Made by a program: the position numbers and the translations under genes. A stretch of 64,000 nt of DNA from Rhizobacter sp. OV335 (lineage in GTDB: Bacteria > Pseudomonadota > Gammaproteobacteria > Burkholderiales > Burkholderiaceae_C). The notes under the pieces are model-generated. The model was not told where the DNA came from. It ran no database searches and was given only the letters and a program-made list of their open reading frames with translations. The stretch is from positions 25,227 to 89,226 of the forward strand of contig NZ_FRCQ01000031.1 in NCBI RefSeq assembly GCF_900142965.1. The letters run 5' to 3'. Shown piece by piece: positions 52,805 to 64,000 of the stretch (position 1 is the first letter of the stretch; every line of letters begins with the position of its first letter).

Positions 52805-54055
52805 TTAAAGGACGTTCTGGCGACGCAGTTCGGCGCGCTCCGCATCGGACCAGCCGAGCTCGGCGAGCACGTCGTCGGTGTGCTCGCCCAGCAGTGGCGG
52901 CGCGCGCCGGTATTGCACCGGCGTATCGGACAGCTTCATCGGGCTCGCGACGACGCGCAGCGTGTCGGCCAGCGAGTGCGGCATCGGCACCGTCATGCCG
53001 CGGAACTGCACCTGCGGATCGGCGAAGACCTCGGCGAGGTCGTTGATCGCGCCGCAGGGGACCTTCGCGGCCTCGAGGGCCTTCAGCCAGTGCTGCCGGG
53101 GTCGGGCCGCGATCAGCGCCGCCAGCAGCGGCACCAGCACGGCGCGATGGCGCACGCGGTCGGCATTGCGAGCGAAGCGCGGGTCGGCGGCCAGCTCCGG
53201 GCGGCCGGCCACCTCGCAGAACTTGGCGAACTGGCCGTCGTTGCCGACCGCGAGGATCATGTGGCCGTCCGAGGTTTCGAACACCTGGTACGGGACGATG
53301 TTCTGGTGGGCGTTGCCGGCCCGGCCCGGCGCGACGCCGGTGGCGAGGAAATTGGCGCCCAGGTTGGCGAGCATCGCGACCTGGGTGTCGAGCAGCGCCA
53401 TGTCGATGGCCTGGCCCTGGCCGGTCGCGTCGCGGTGGCGCAGCGCGGCGAGGATCGCGACGCTCGCGTACATGCCGGTGAACAGGTCGGCCACCGCGAC
53501 GCCCACCTTCTGCGGACCGCCGCCGGGGAGGTCGTCGCGCTCGCCGGTCACGCTCATCAGGCCGCCGATGCCCTGGATGGCGTAGTCGTAGCCGGCGCGG
53601 TCGGCATAGGGGCCGGTCTGGCCGAAGCCGGTGATCGAGCAGTAGACGAGGCGCGGGTAGAGCGCCCGCAGCGATGCGGCGTCGAGCCCGTAGCGGGCCA
53701 TGTCGCCGACCTTGAAGTTCTCGATGAAGACGTCGCACTGCGCCGCCAGCCGGCGGATCAGCGCCTGGCCTTGCGGCTGCGCGATGTCGACCGTGACCGA
53801 GCGCTTGTTGCGGTTGGTGCCGAGGTAGTAGGCCGCCTCGGCGGTGTCCTCGCCATCGCGTGCCTTCAGGAACGGCGGGCCCCAGCCGCGGGTGTCGTCG
53901 CCGCCGGTGCCATTGCGCATCGGGCGCTCGACCTTGATCACGTCGGCACCCAGGTCGGCGAGCGTCTGGGTGCACCAGGGGCCGGCCAGCACCCGCGACA
54001 GGTCGAGGACGCGGATGCCCGACAGCGGCAGGGGCGTGGAGGAGGTGGTGCTCAT
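52805..54055 (-). CDS. CaiB/BaiF family CoA transferase
   Basis: 416 residues starting MSTTSSTPLPLSGIRVLDLS. Family III CoA transferase with VLAGPWCTQTLADLGADVIK near the N-terminus, the catalytic Asp in AGYDYAIQGIGGLMS, and IENFKVGDMARYGLD. It moves CoA between carboxylic acids; the pair of acids cannot be told. The neighbouring genes give no pathway clue. Confidence 0.88.
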   Translation of the reverse strand: MSTTSSTPLPLSGIRVLDLSRVLAGPWCTQTLADLGADVIKVERPMRNGTGGDDTRGWGPPFLKARDGEDTAEAAYYLGTNRNKRSVTVDIAQPQGQALIRRLAAQCDVFIENFKVGDMARYGLDAASLRALYPRLVYCSITGFGQTGPYADRAGYDYAIQGIGGLMSVTGERDDLPGGGPQKVGVAVADLFTGMYASVAILAALRHRDATGQGQAIDMALLDTQVAMLANLGANFLATGVAPGRAGNAHQNIVPYQVFETSDGHMILAVGNDGQFAKFCEVAGRPELAADPRFARNADRVRHRAVLVPLLAALIAARPRQHWLKALEAAKVPCGAINDLAEVFADPQVQFRGMTVPMPHSLADTLRVVASPMKLSDTPVQYRRAPPLLGEHTDDVLAELGWSDAERAELRRQNVL

Positions 54056-54094
54056 GCGGGCCATTGTGGCGCTGCGGGCCGGGATAATCGGCCG

Positions 54095-54613
54095 ATGCCA
54101 ATCCCACGCCTTTGTGCTGTCGCCTGCCTGGCGCTGGCGGCCTGCACGCCCTCGCTCGACTGGCGCGAAGTGCGCCCTGCCGGCGGCGGGGTGCTCGCGC
54201 TGTTCCCGTGCCGGCCGTCGCAGGATGCGCGCACCGTGCCGCTGGCCGGCGCTCCGCTGAAGCTGAATCTGGAGTCGTGCCAGGCCGCAGGGGCGACCTT
54301 CGCCCTCAGCTTCACCGACGTGCAGGATCCGGCGCGCGTCGCCGCGACGATCGATGCCTTGCGCACCGCGGCCGTCGGCAACCTGGGCGGCACGCCCGTC
54401 GTCGCAGGCGCCGCCGTGGTGGCGGGCATGACGCCGAATCCGCTGGCGCAGCGGGTGCGTGTCGACGGGCGGTTCCCGGACGGCAGCGCGGTGCGCGAGG
54501 AGCTGCTGTTCTTCGTCAAGGGCACCGTCGTCTACCAGGCGACCGTGCTCGGCGCGCGCGTGGATGCCTCGGCCGCCGACGCCTTTTTCGACGGATTGAA
54601 GCTCGCGGGCTGA
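54095..54613 (+). CDS. Putative lipoprotein, unknown function
   Basis: 172 residues. Signal with lipobox LAAC (Cys17). The mature part has VLALFPCRPSQDARTVPLAG and repeated beta-strands (FALSFTDVQDPARVAATIDA, REELLFFVKGTVVYQATVLG), resembling small secreted domains seen in Burkholderiales; family not recognised. GATAAT (54083-54088) is six bases before the ATG, a leaderless-type start. Confidence 0.7.
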   Translation: MPIPRLCAVACLALAACTPSLDWREVRPAGGGVLALFPCRPSQDARTVPLAGAPLKLNLESCQAAGATFALSFTDVQDPARVAATIDALRTAAVGNLGGTPVVAGAAVVAGMTPNPLAQRVRVDGRFPDGSAVREELLFFVKGTVVYQATVLGARVDASAADAFFDGLKLAG

Positions 54614-54779
54614 CGACGGGCGGGCGCCGTGTGACAGCGCGTGTCAGCGCGCGACCACGCTCCAGCGTTGTGGAGGGATGCTGGTTTGCTGCACATCTGT
54701 GGTTTTTGTGGCGAGACGAGGCCGCGCCGTTGGCCTCAGCCACCAAGTCGGCGGCTCGAACTGCCGATAATCGAAAACC

Positions 54780-55229
54780 ATGCCCGGTCTTCTCATCATT
54801 GCCCACGCGCCGCTGGCGTCATCGCTGAAAGCGGTGGCGCAGCACACCTTCCCGGACTGTGCGCGGCTGCTCGAGGCGCTCGACGTGCTGCCCGGCACGC
54901 CGGTCGAGGAGGTCGAGCGCCAGGCGCGCGAGATGCTGGGCCGCGTGAGCAACCCCGACGCGCTGATCTTCGCCGACGTGTTCGGCGCAACCCCCTGCAA
55001 CGTGGCGCAACGCCTCGCCGACGGCCTGCACGTGAAGGTCATTGCCGGCGTCAACGTGCCGATGCTGTGGCGTTCTCTTTGCTATGCCGACGAATCCCTC
55101 GACGCGATGGCGGCACGTGCGATGGCCGGCGCCACGCAGGGCGTGATGCAGGTGGCCTCCGCACGTCCGCAGAACCAGGCCTTCAAACCAGGCGGAAATG
55201 ACCAAAACCAGCATCACCATCAGCAATAA
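54780..55229 (+). CDS. PTS EIIA component, mannose type
   Basis: 149 residues. Phosphoacceptor His9 in LLIIAHAPLASS, followed by the EIIA-Man pattern (DVLPGTPVEEVERQARE, ALIFADVFGATPCNVAQRLA). There is no mannose EIIBCD in the window, so it probably belongs to a regulatory or partial phosphotransferase chain. GATAAT (54766-54771) is eight bases before the ATG. It overlaps ptsH by 32 bases in another frame. Confidence 0.87.
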   Translation: MPGLLIIAHAPLASSLKAVAQHTFPDCARLLEALDVLPGTPVEEVERQAREMLGRVSNPDALIFADVFGATPCNVAQRLADGLHVKVIAGVNVPMLWRSLCYADESLDAMAARAMAGATQGVMQVASARPQNQAFKPGGNDQNQHHHQQ

Positions 55230-55467
55230 GCTCGGCCTGCACGCGCGTGCCTCGGCCAAGCTCAGCAAGCTTGCCGGCAGTTTCCAGTGCGAGGTCCAGA
55301 TGAGCCGCAACGGCCGCCAGGTCAACGCCAAGAGCATCATGGGCGTCATGATGCTGGCCGCCGGGATCGGCACCCAGGTCGAACTCGAAACCTCCGGGGC
55401 CGACGAAGAAGCCGCGATGCAGGCCCTCGTCGCGCTGATCAACGACAAGTTCGGCGAAGGCGAGTGA
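55198..55467 (+). CDS. ptsH: Phosphocarrier protein HPr
   Basis: 89 residues. His15 and Arg17 in KLGLHARASAKL, and the regulatory Ser region KSIMGVMML. Passes phosphate from enzyme I to EIIA. Its start lies inside the EIIA gene (32-base overlap), strong coupling. Separated from ptsI by a minus-strand gene of about 1 kb. Confidence 0.92.
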   Translation: MTKTSITISNKLGLHARASAKLSKLAGSFQCEVQMSRNGRQVNAKSIMGVMMLAAGIGTQVELETSGADEEAAMQALVALINDKFGEGE

Positions 55468-55508
55468 CGCGGTAGCGGGCGACGCACCGGGGCCGCGGCC
55501 CCGATCAC

Positions 55509-56354
55509 TCACTGTCCCAAGAAGTGCTTGCGGTAGCGCTGCGGCAGGTCGGCGATGCGCATCAGCATCGGCAGGTCGGCGGTGTTGAAGTCAGGATCCC
55601 AGGCCGGCGGGCCCAGCACCTTCGCGCCGCAGCGCAGGTAACCCTTGATCAGTGCCGGCGCCTCGACCACGAGGTCGTGCTGCAGTTCGTCCACCGGCAG
55701 CGCGAGCCGCGGGCGCACCTGCAGCTCGATCGGTGCCAGGTGCGTGTGGCGCAGCTGCTCCCACAGGCTGGCGGCGAAATGGCCGCCGTCGCGCATGCTG
55801 ACGCTCGCGCAGCCGACCATCGTGTCCAGCTTGTTGCGCACCATGAACTCGGCGAGCGCGCCCCACAGCGCGAGGATCGCGCCGCCCGAGCGCCAGGCCG
55901 GGTGCACGCAGGAGCGGCCCAGTTCCACCATCGTCGAGCGCAGCGGACGCAGCCGGGTCAGGTCGAACTCGGTCTCGCTGTACAGGCCGCCGATGCGGCG
56001 TGCCGAATCCGGCGTCAGCACGCGGTAGGTGCCGATCACCGGGCCCAGCTCGCCACCCTCGCCCGGAGCGCGCACCAGCAGGTGCTCGCAGAACGGGTCG
56101 AACATGTCGATGTCGTGCCCTGCCGGCGAGCCGTGCGGCACGCTCAGGCGTGCGCCCATCTCTTCGGCGAAAACCAGGTGCCTCAGGCGCTGCGCCTGGC
56201 GAACTTCGTCTTCATCGCGTGCCCAAACAATTTCCAGCTGAGCAGCATCGATCCGGCGCGCTTGTGGAGTGTGTGAGCTTTCGTGAAGTGACCTCCGGGA
56301 CGTGTCACCACGCAAATCGGACAGAGGCATCGTCGGCAGGGGCAGGTCCCTCAT
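55509..56354 (-). CDS. GNAT-fold N-acyltransferase, OlsB/hemolysin-like
   Basis: 281 residues from the ATG at 56354 with AGGAGA just upstream. Acetyltransf_5-type domain: AQRLRHLVFAEEMGARL, IGTYRVLTPDSARRIGGLYS, VELGRSCVHPAWRSGG and GCASVSMRDGGHFAASLW. Relatives transfer a fatty acyl chain from ACP to ornithine or glycine to make amino-acid lipids. Substrate not known. It sits on the opposite strand between ptsH and ptsI. Confidence 0.8.
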   Translation of the reverse strand: MRDLPLPTMPLSDLRGDTSRRSLHESSHTPQARRIDAAQLEIVWARDEDEVRQAQRLRHLVFAEEMGARLSVPHGSPAGHDIDMFDPFCEHLLVRAPGEGGELGPVIGTYRVLTPDSARRIGGLYSETEFDLTRLRPLRSTMVELGRSCVHPAWRSGGAILALWGALAEFMVRNKLDTMVGCASVSMRDGGHFAASLWEQLRHTHLAPIELQVRPRLALPVDELQHDLVVEAPALIKGYLRCGAKVLGPPAWDPDFNTADLPMLMRIADLPQRYRKHFLGQ

Positions 56355-56484
56355 GGCGTTCTCCTGTGAACTGCCGAGATGGTGGGTCCGCACGGTGACG
56401 CGTCCATGAAGCCGGGATGACGCGCAGATGACATTGCGTGTTTCCCTGCGTGCGGGCGGAGCGCCCGCTGCTACGATCGTCTGC

Positions 56485-58269
56485 ATGAGCTTCCAGGTCT
56501 TCGGATTGCCGGTGTCACGGGGTGTCGCGATCGGCCGCGCGGTGATGGTCGCGTCGAGCCGCGTCGACGTCGCCCACTATTTCATCGAGGCGTCGCAGGT
56601 CGAGCCGGAGATCGAGCGGCTGCGCACGGCGCGCGATGCGGTCGCCCAGGAACTGACGACGCTGCAGCGCGAACTGCCCGCCGATGCGCCGGGCGAGCTG
56701 TCGGCGCTGCTCGACGTGCACCTGATGCTGCTGCACGACGACTCACTGACCGGCGCGACCAAGAACTGGATCCAGGAGCGCCATTACAACGGCGAGTGGG
56801 CGCTGTCGGCGCAGCTGGAGGTGCTGGCGCGCCAGTTCGACGAGATGGAAGACGACTACCTGCGCGAGCGCAAGGCCGACCTGGAGCAGGTGGTCGAGCG
56901 CCTGCTTCGGGCGATGGCCCGCGGGCCGCTGTCGGATTCCGCGCCGGCGCCGGGCGTGAGCCCGCGCGATTTCGGCGGCGAGGATCCCCTGGTGCTGGTG
57001 GCGAACGACATCGCGCCGGCCGACATGCTGCAGTTCAAGCGGAGCATCTTCACCGGCTTCATCACCGACGTGGGCGGCAAGACCTCGCACACCGCGATCG
57101 TCGCGCGCAGCATGGACATCCCGGCCGTGGTCGGCGCGCGCGAGGCGAGCCACATCATCCGCCAGGACGACTGGGTGGTGATCGACGGTGACTGCGGGGC
57201 GGTGATCGTCAACCCGTCGCCGATCGTGCTGGAGGAATACCGCTTCAGGCAGCGCCAGAGCGGGCTTGAGCGCGACCGCCTGGCGCGGCTGCGCCACACG
57301 CCGGCGGTGACGATGGATGGCGAGCGCGTGGAGCTGCAGGCCAACATCGAGCTGCCGGTGGATGCCATCGGGGCGCTGGAGGCGGGGGCGGTCGGCGTGG
57401 GGCTGTTCCGCAGCGAGTTCCTGTTCATGAACCGCGGCAGCGAGTTGCCGGGCGAGGACGAGCAGTACGAGGCGTACCGGGCGGCCATCGAGGCGATGCG
57501 GGGCCTGCCGGTGACGATCCGCACGGTCGACATCGGTGCCGACAAGCAGCTCGACCGCATGTCGGTCAATGAACTGCGGCACGAGCACGCGCTGAACCCC
57601 GCGCTGGGGCTGCGAGCGATCCGCTGGAGCCTGTCGGAGCCGGGCATGTTCCGACAACAACTGCGGGCGATCCTGCGGGCGGCGGCCGTCGGGCCGGTGC
57701 GCATCCTCGTGCCGATGGTGGCGCACCTGAGCGAAGTGCGGATGTTCCTGGAGGCGCTCGACCGGGCCCGGCAGCAGCTGGCGGATTCGGGGCGGCCGTG
57801 CGGCGAGGTGGAGGTCGGCGCCATGATCGAGGTGCCGGCGGCGGCGCTTGCGCTGCCCTTGCTGCTGAAGCACTTCGACTTCGTGTCGATCGGCACCAAT
57901 GACCTGATCCAGTACACCCTCGCGATCGACCGCGCCGACGAGGCGGTGGCGCACCTCTACGACCCCTGGCACCCCGCGGTGCTGGGGTTGATCGCACAGA
58001 CCATCACGACTGCACGCGCGGCGGGCAAGGGGGTCAGCGTGTGCGGTGAGATGGCGGGGGATCCCGAGTTCACCGATCTGCTGCTGGCGATGGGGCTGCG
58101 CAACTTCTCGATGCACCCGTCGCAGATCTCGTCGATCAAGCAGCGGGTCTTGCGGGCGGATACCCGTCGCCTGGCATCGCTGCTGCCCACCATTCTTCAG
58201 AGCGACGACCCGGCATCGGTATGCCGACGGGCTCAGGCGAGCCTGCAGACCATCGGGATCCAGCAGTAA
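56485..58269 (+). CDS. ptsI: Phosphoenolpyruvate-protein phosphotransferase (PTS enzyme I)
   Basis: 594 residues starting MSFQVFGLPVSRGVAIGRAV. Phospho-His in GGKTSHTAIVARSMD near residue 200, PEP-binding LFRSEFLFMNR, and the C-terminal active-site Cys in GVSVCGEMAGDP. Takes phosphate from PEP to HPr. TGC-TACGAT (-10 at 56472-56477) lies seven bases before the ATG with no Shine-Dalgarno, a leaderless-type start separate from the EIIA-HPr unit. Confidence 0.93.
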   Translation: MSFQVFGLPVSRGVAIGRAVMVASSRVDVAHYFIEASQVEPEIERLRTARDAVAQELTTLQRELPADAPGELSALLDVHLMLLHDDSLTGATKNWIQERHYNGEWALSAQLEVLARQFDEMEDDYLRERKADLEQVVERLLRAMARGPLSDSAPAPGVSPRDFGGEDPLVLVANDIAPADMLQFKRSIFTGFITDVGGKTSHTAIVARSMDIPAVVGAREASHIIRQDDWVVIDGDCGAVIVNPSPIVLEEYRFRQRQSGLERDRLARLRHTPAVTMDGERVELQANIELPVDAIGALEAGAVGVGLFRSEFLFMNRGSELPGEDEQYEAYRAAIEAMRGLPVTIRTVDIGADKQLDRMSVNELRHEHALNPALGLRAIRWSLSEPGMFRQQLRAILRAAAVGPVRILVPMVAHLSEVRMFLEALDRARQQLADSGRPCGEVEVGAMIEVPAAALALPLLLKHFDFVSIGTNDLIQYTLAIDRADEAVAHLYDPWHPAVLGLIAQTITTARAAGKGVSVCGEMAGDPEFTDLLLAMGLRNFSMHPSQISSIKQRVLRADTRRLASLLPTILQSDDPASVCRRAQASLQTIGIQQ

Positions 58270-58638
58270 TTTCGTGACAGCCTCGCGAAGGCCGAAAATT
58301 CGATGCTATAGTCGTGGTCTTCGCTGATCACTGATCAACGAAGCGACCAAGACAACAGATTGGTTTCGGCAGGCGGCGAAAGCGGCGGACGAAAAAAATC
58401 AAGCAAGTTGTTGAAGTCGAGCAAAAAGGTGCTACAGTCTAAGGCTGCGCTGAACGAGATAGATCGAACAGCAAAGCAAGACGGCGAAGCCGGTTTGCAG
58501 CTCTTTAAAAATTAACAGCCGATAAGTGTGGGCGTTAGAAGGCGAGTGCCGAAGAGTCGCAAGACTCGAGGTCTCATGGACCTTAAACGCTCATAGAAGT
58601 GAAGTTCACTTCAATTCTTTGAGTAATTTATCAAGATC
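58270..58638 (+). promoter_or_regulatory. rRNA operon promoter and leader region
   Basis: No gene. P1 candidate: TGC-TATAGT with -10 at 58307-58312. P2 candidate: TTGAAG (58411-58416), 16-base spacer, TGC-TACAGT (-10 at 58433-58438). A boxA-like GCTCTTTAAAAATT begins at 58500. The 58514-58534 segment (AACAGCCGATAAGTGTGGGCG in two halves) pairs with 60197-60217 downstream of 16S to form the RNase III processing stem. Confidence 0.7.
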
Positions 58639-60169
<1,531 letters not shown>

Positions 60170-60255
60170 CTGGAAAAAATGGTGCTCAATTTTTAGCGCC
60201 CACGCTTATCGGCTGTTGTGACAACAGTTCAAGAGAACGGTTCAATCCGGAACAA

Positions 60256-60332
60256 GGGTCTGTAGCTCAGCTGGTTAGAGCACCGTCTTGATAAGGCGGG
60301 GGTCGTTGGTTCGAGCCCAACTAGACCCACCA
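60256..60332 (+). tRNA. tRNA-Ile (GAT)
   Basis: 77 bases including encoded CCA. Acceptor GGGTCTG pairs with TAGACCC; anticodon GAT at 60290-60292 within CTTGATAAG; T loop GGTTCGAGCCC. In the 16S-23S spacer as usual. Confidence 0.97.
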
Positions 60333-60341
60333 ACTTCCATC

Positions 60342-60417
60342 GGGGGATTAGCTCAGCTGGGAGAGCACCTGCTTTGCAAGCAGGGGGTCGTCGGTTCGAT
60401 CCCGTCATCCTCCACCA
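60342..60417 (+). tRNA. tRNA-Ala (TGC)
   Basis: 76 bases including encoded CCA. Acceptor GGGGGAT pairs with ATCCTCC (one G-T); anticodon TGC at 60375-60377; T loop GGTTCGATCCC. Nine bases after tRNA-Ile. Confidence 0.97.
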
Positions 60418-60755
60418 ATGTACCAACGTCTTTGAAGAAGGCGTTCTCTTGAAGAAGAAGAAATCGTCGCTGACGCAAGCAGCTTGGTGTTCCCGCCAGG
60501 CTGTTTTCGTCAGCGGTTCGAAAGAATCGGCTGTTGCTCTTTAACAATTTGTAGAGTCGAAAATCAGCGTTGTCGGCGGAAAGCAGACCGAAAGGGATGC
60601 ACCGTGCCGCCGATGACGAACTTGATTGCGTCAACAGATATTCAACTTGAGTTGATCGAGAAATCGATTGAAGCGAGTTTTGAAGAACGGCATAACGCGA
60701 AATACTCAAACAGTCATTGACCGATGCTCACCGCGTGTGGGCGTCAAAGTTATAG
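60418..60755 (+). other. Spacer between tRNA-Ala and 23S with perfect boxA
   Basis: No gene. Contains TGCTCTTTAACAA (60535-60547), the consensus boxA antitermination element. The segment 60745-60762 (CAAAGTTATAGGGTCAAG) is fully complementary to 63624-63641 after 23S, giving the 18-bp RNase III processing stem. Confidence 0.75.
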
Positions 60756-63632
<2,877 letters not shown>

Positions 63633-63828
63633 ATAACTTTGATCCAACGATCAAAGCTGTCTGAGGACAAGCGTTGTGCAGTTCTTCCAACGAATATCCT
63701 TGGACGCAATCAAGTTCACCGGTCGAAAGACCACCGCTGATTCCGCTTGCGTGGTTCAATTCCACGAAGCTTCGACTCTACCAATTGGTCGCAAAGCACC
63801 CCACAGGTGCTCGGCGGCAACAAGTTAA

Positions 63829-63942
63829 GCCTGATGACCATAGCGAGGTGGTCCCACTCCTTCCCATCCCGAACAGGACAGTGAAACGCCTCAGCGCCGA
63901 TGATAGTGCGGGTTCCCGTGTGAAAGTAGGACATCGTCAGGC
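63829..63942 (+). rRNA. rrf: 5S ribosomal RNA
   Basis: About 114 bases; GCCTGATGACC at the 5' end pairs with the 3' CATCGTCAGGC. Contains GGTGGTCCCAC, CCCGAACAGG and GTGAAACGCC as expected. Confidence 0.93.
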
Positions 63943-63955
63943 TATTAATAAAGCC

Positions 63956-63995
63956 AACCCCCGTCTCCTCCCAAGGTGACGGGGGTTTCGCTTTT
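63956..63995 (+). terminator. Rho-independent terminator of the rRNA operon
   Basis: AACCCCCGTC, a 12-base loop, GACGGGGGTT, then TTCGCTTTT. It ends the rRNA operon just inside the window. Confidence 0.85.
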
Positions 63996-64000
63996 GGGGC

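Overview
The window is high-GC chromosomal DNA that ends in a complete 16S-tRNA-Ile-tRNA-Ala-23S-5S operon. GC-rich third codon positions, the gene families present (DUF1840, DUF493-lipB-lipA, pcaIJF, mannose-type EIIA-HPr-PtsI) and the rRNA sequence point to a betaproteobacterium of the order Burkholderiales, probably near the Rubrivivax/Leptothrix/Methylibium group. That placement is a judgement from pattern, not from a search.

Layout. 1-8900: a one-direction L-rhamnose operon, with the aldolase/dehydrogenase fusion cut by the window start, then isomerase, ABC importer (binding protein, double ATPase, two permeases), mutarotase and kinase. 8952-10936: a GGDEF-like membrane protein with a degraded active-site motif, overlapping an EamA transporter. 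11081-11954: a DUF3800 gene broken by a single extra base. 11993-14547: pcaF, pcaJ and pcaI of the beta-ketoadipate pathway. 14743-16422: a saccharopine-dehydrogenase-like gene divergent from an Lrp/AsnC regulator. 16590-19960: an overlapping HD-GYP plus PAS-GGDEF-EAL pair for cyclic-di-GMP turnover. 20087-24105: cyclopropane fatty acid synthase, DUF1840, a PEBP-like protein, a phosphoglycerate-mutase-like phosphatase and a D-threonine-aldolase-like enzyme, closely packed. 24104-28560: a stretch bounded by two inverted copies of a short repeat. It holds folX-folM, a small exported molybdopterin-fold protein, a histidine kinase, a convergent HTH-receiver regulator and a small membrane protein with its own strong promoter.

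28597-31858: sterol-desaturase family, acetoacetate-decarboxylase-like, AraC regulator and an unknown 134-residue protein. 31889-36895: ruvB and ruvA on the minus strand, separated by a plus-strand metal cluster (DUF2946, TonB receptor, PCu(A)C chaperone) that looks like copper acquisition. ruvA overlaps a NarL-type response regulator whose kinase follows. 39645-43993: phoH, ybeY, corA, hemB and hemJ, with a terminator-bearing candidate small RNA or leader between hemB and hemJ. 44001-50302: VanZ, ferredoxin, hydrolase, D,D-carboxypeptidase, D-amino-acid transaminase, DUF493, lipB, lipA. 50315-54613: TlpA thioredoxin, DUF4197, a degenerate kinase/receiver protein, a CaiB-type CoA transferase and a lipoprotein. 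54780-58269: EIIA, HPr and enzyme I, interrupted by an opposite-strand N-acyltransferase. 58270-64000: the rRNA operon with promoters, boxA sites, processing stems and terminator.

Most genes are ordinary core or catabolic genes. The parts worth a second look are the repeat-bounded signalling block at 24-28.5 kb, several signalling proteins with missing catalytic residues, the hemB-hemJ intergenic RNA candidate, and a recurrent -10-like hexamer placed 6-9 bases before start codons that suggests leaderless transcripts.
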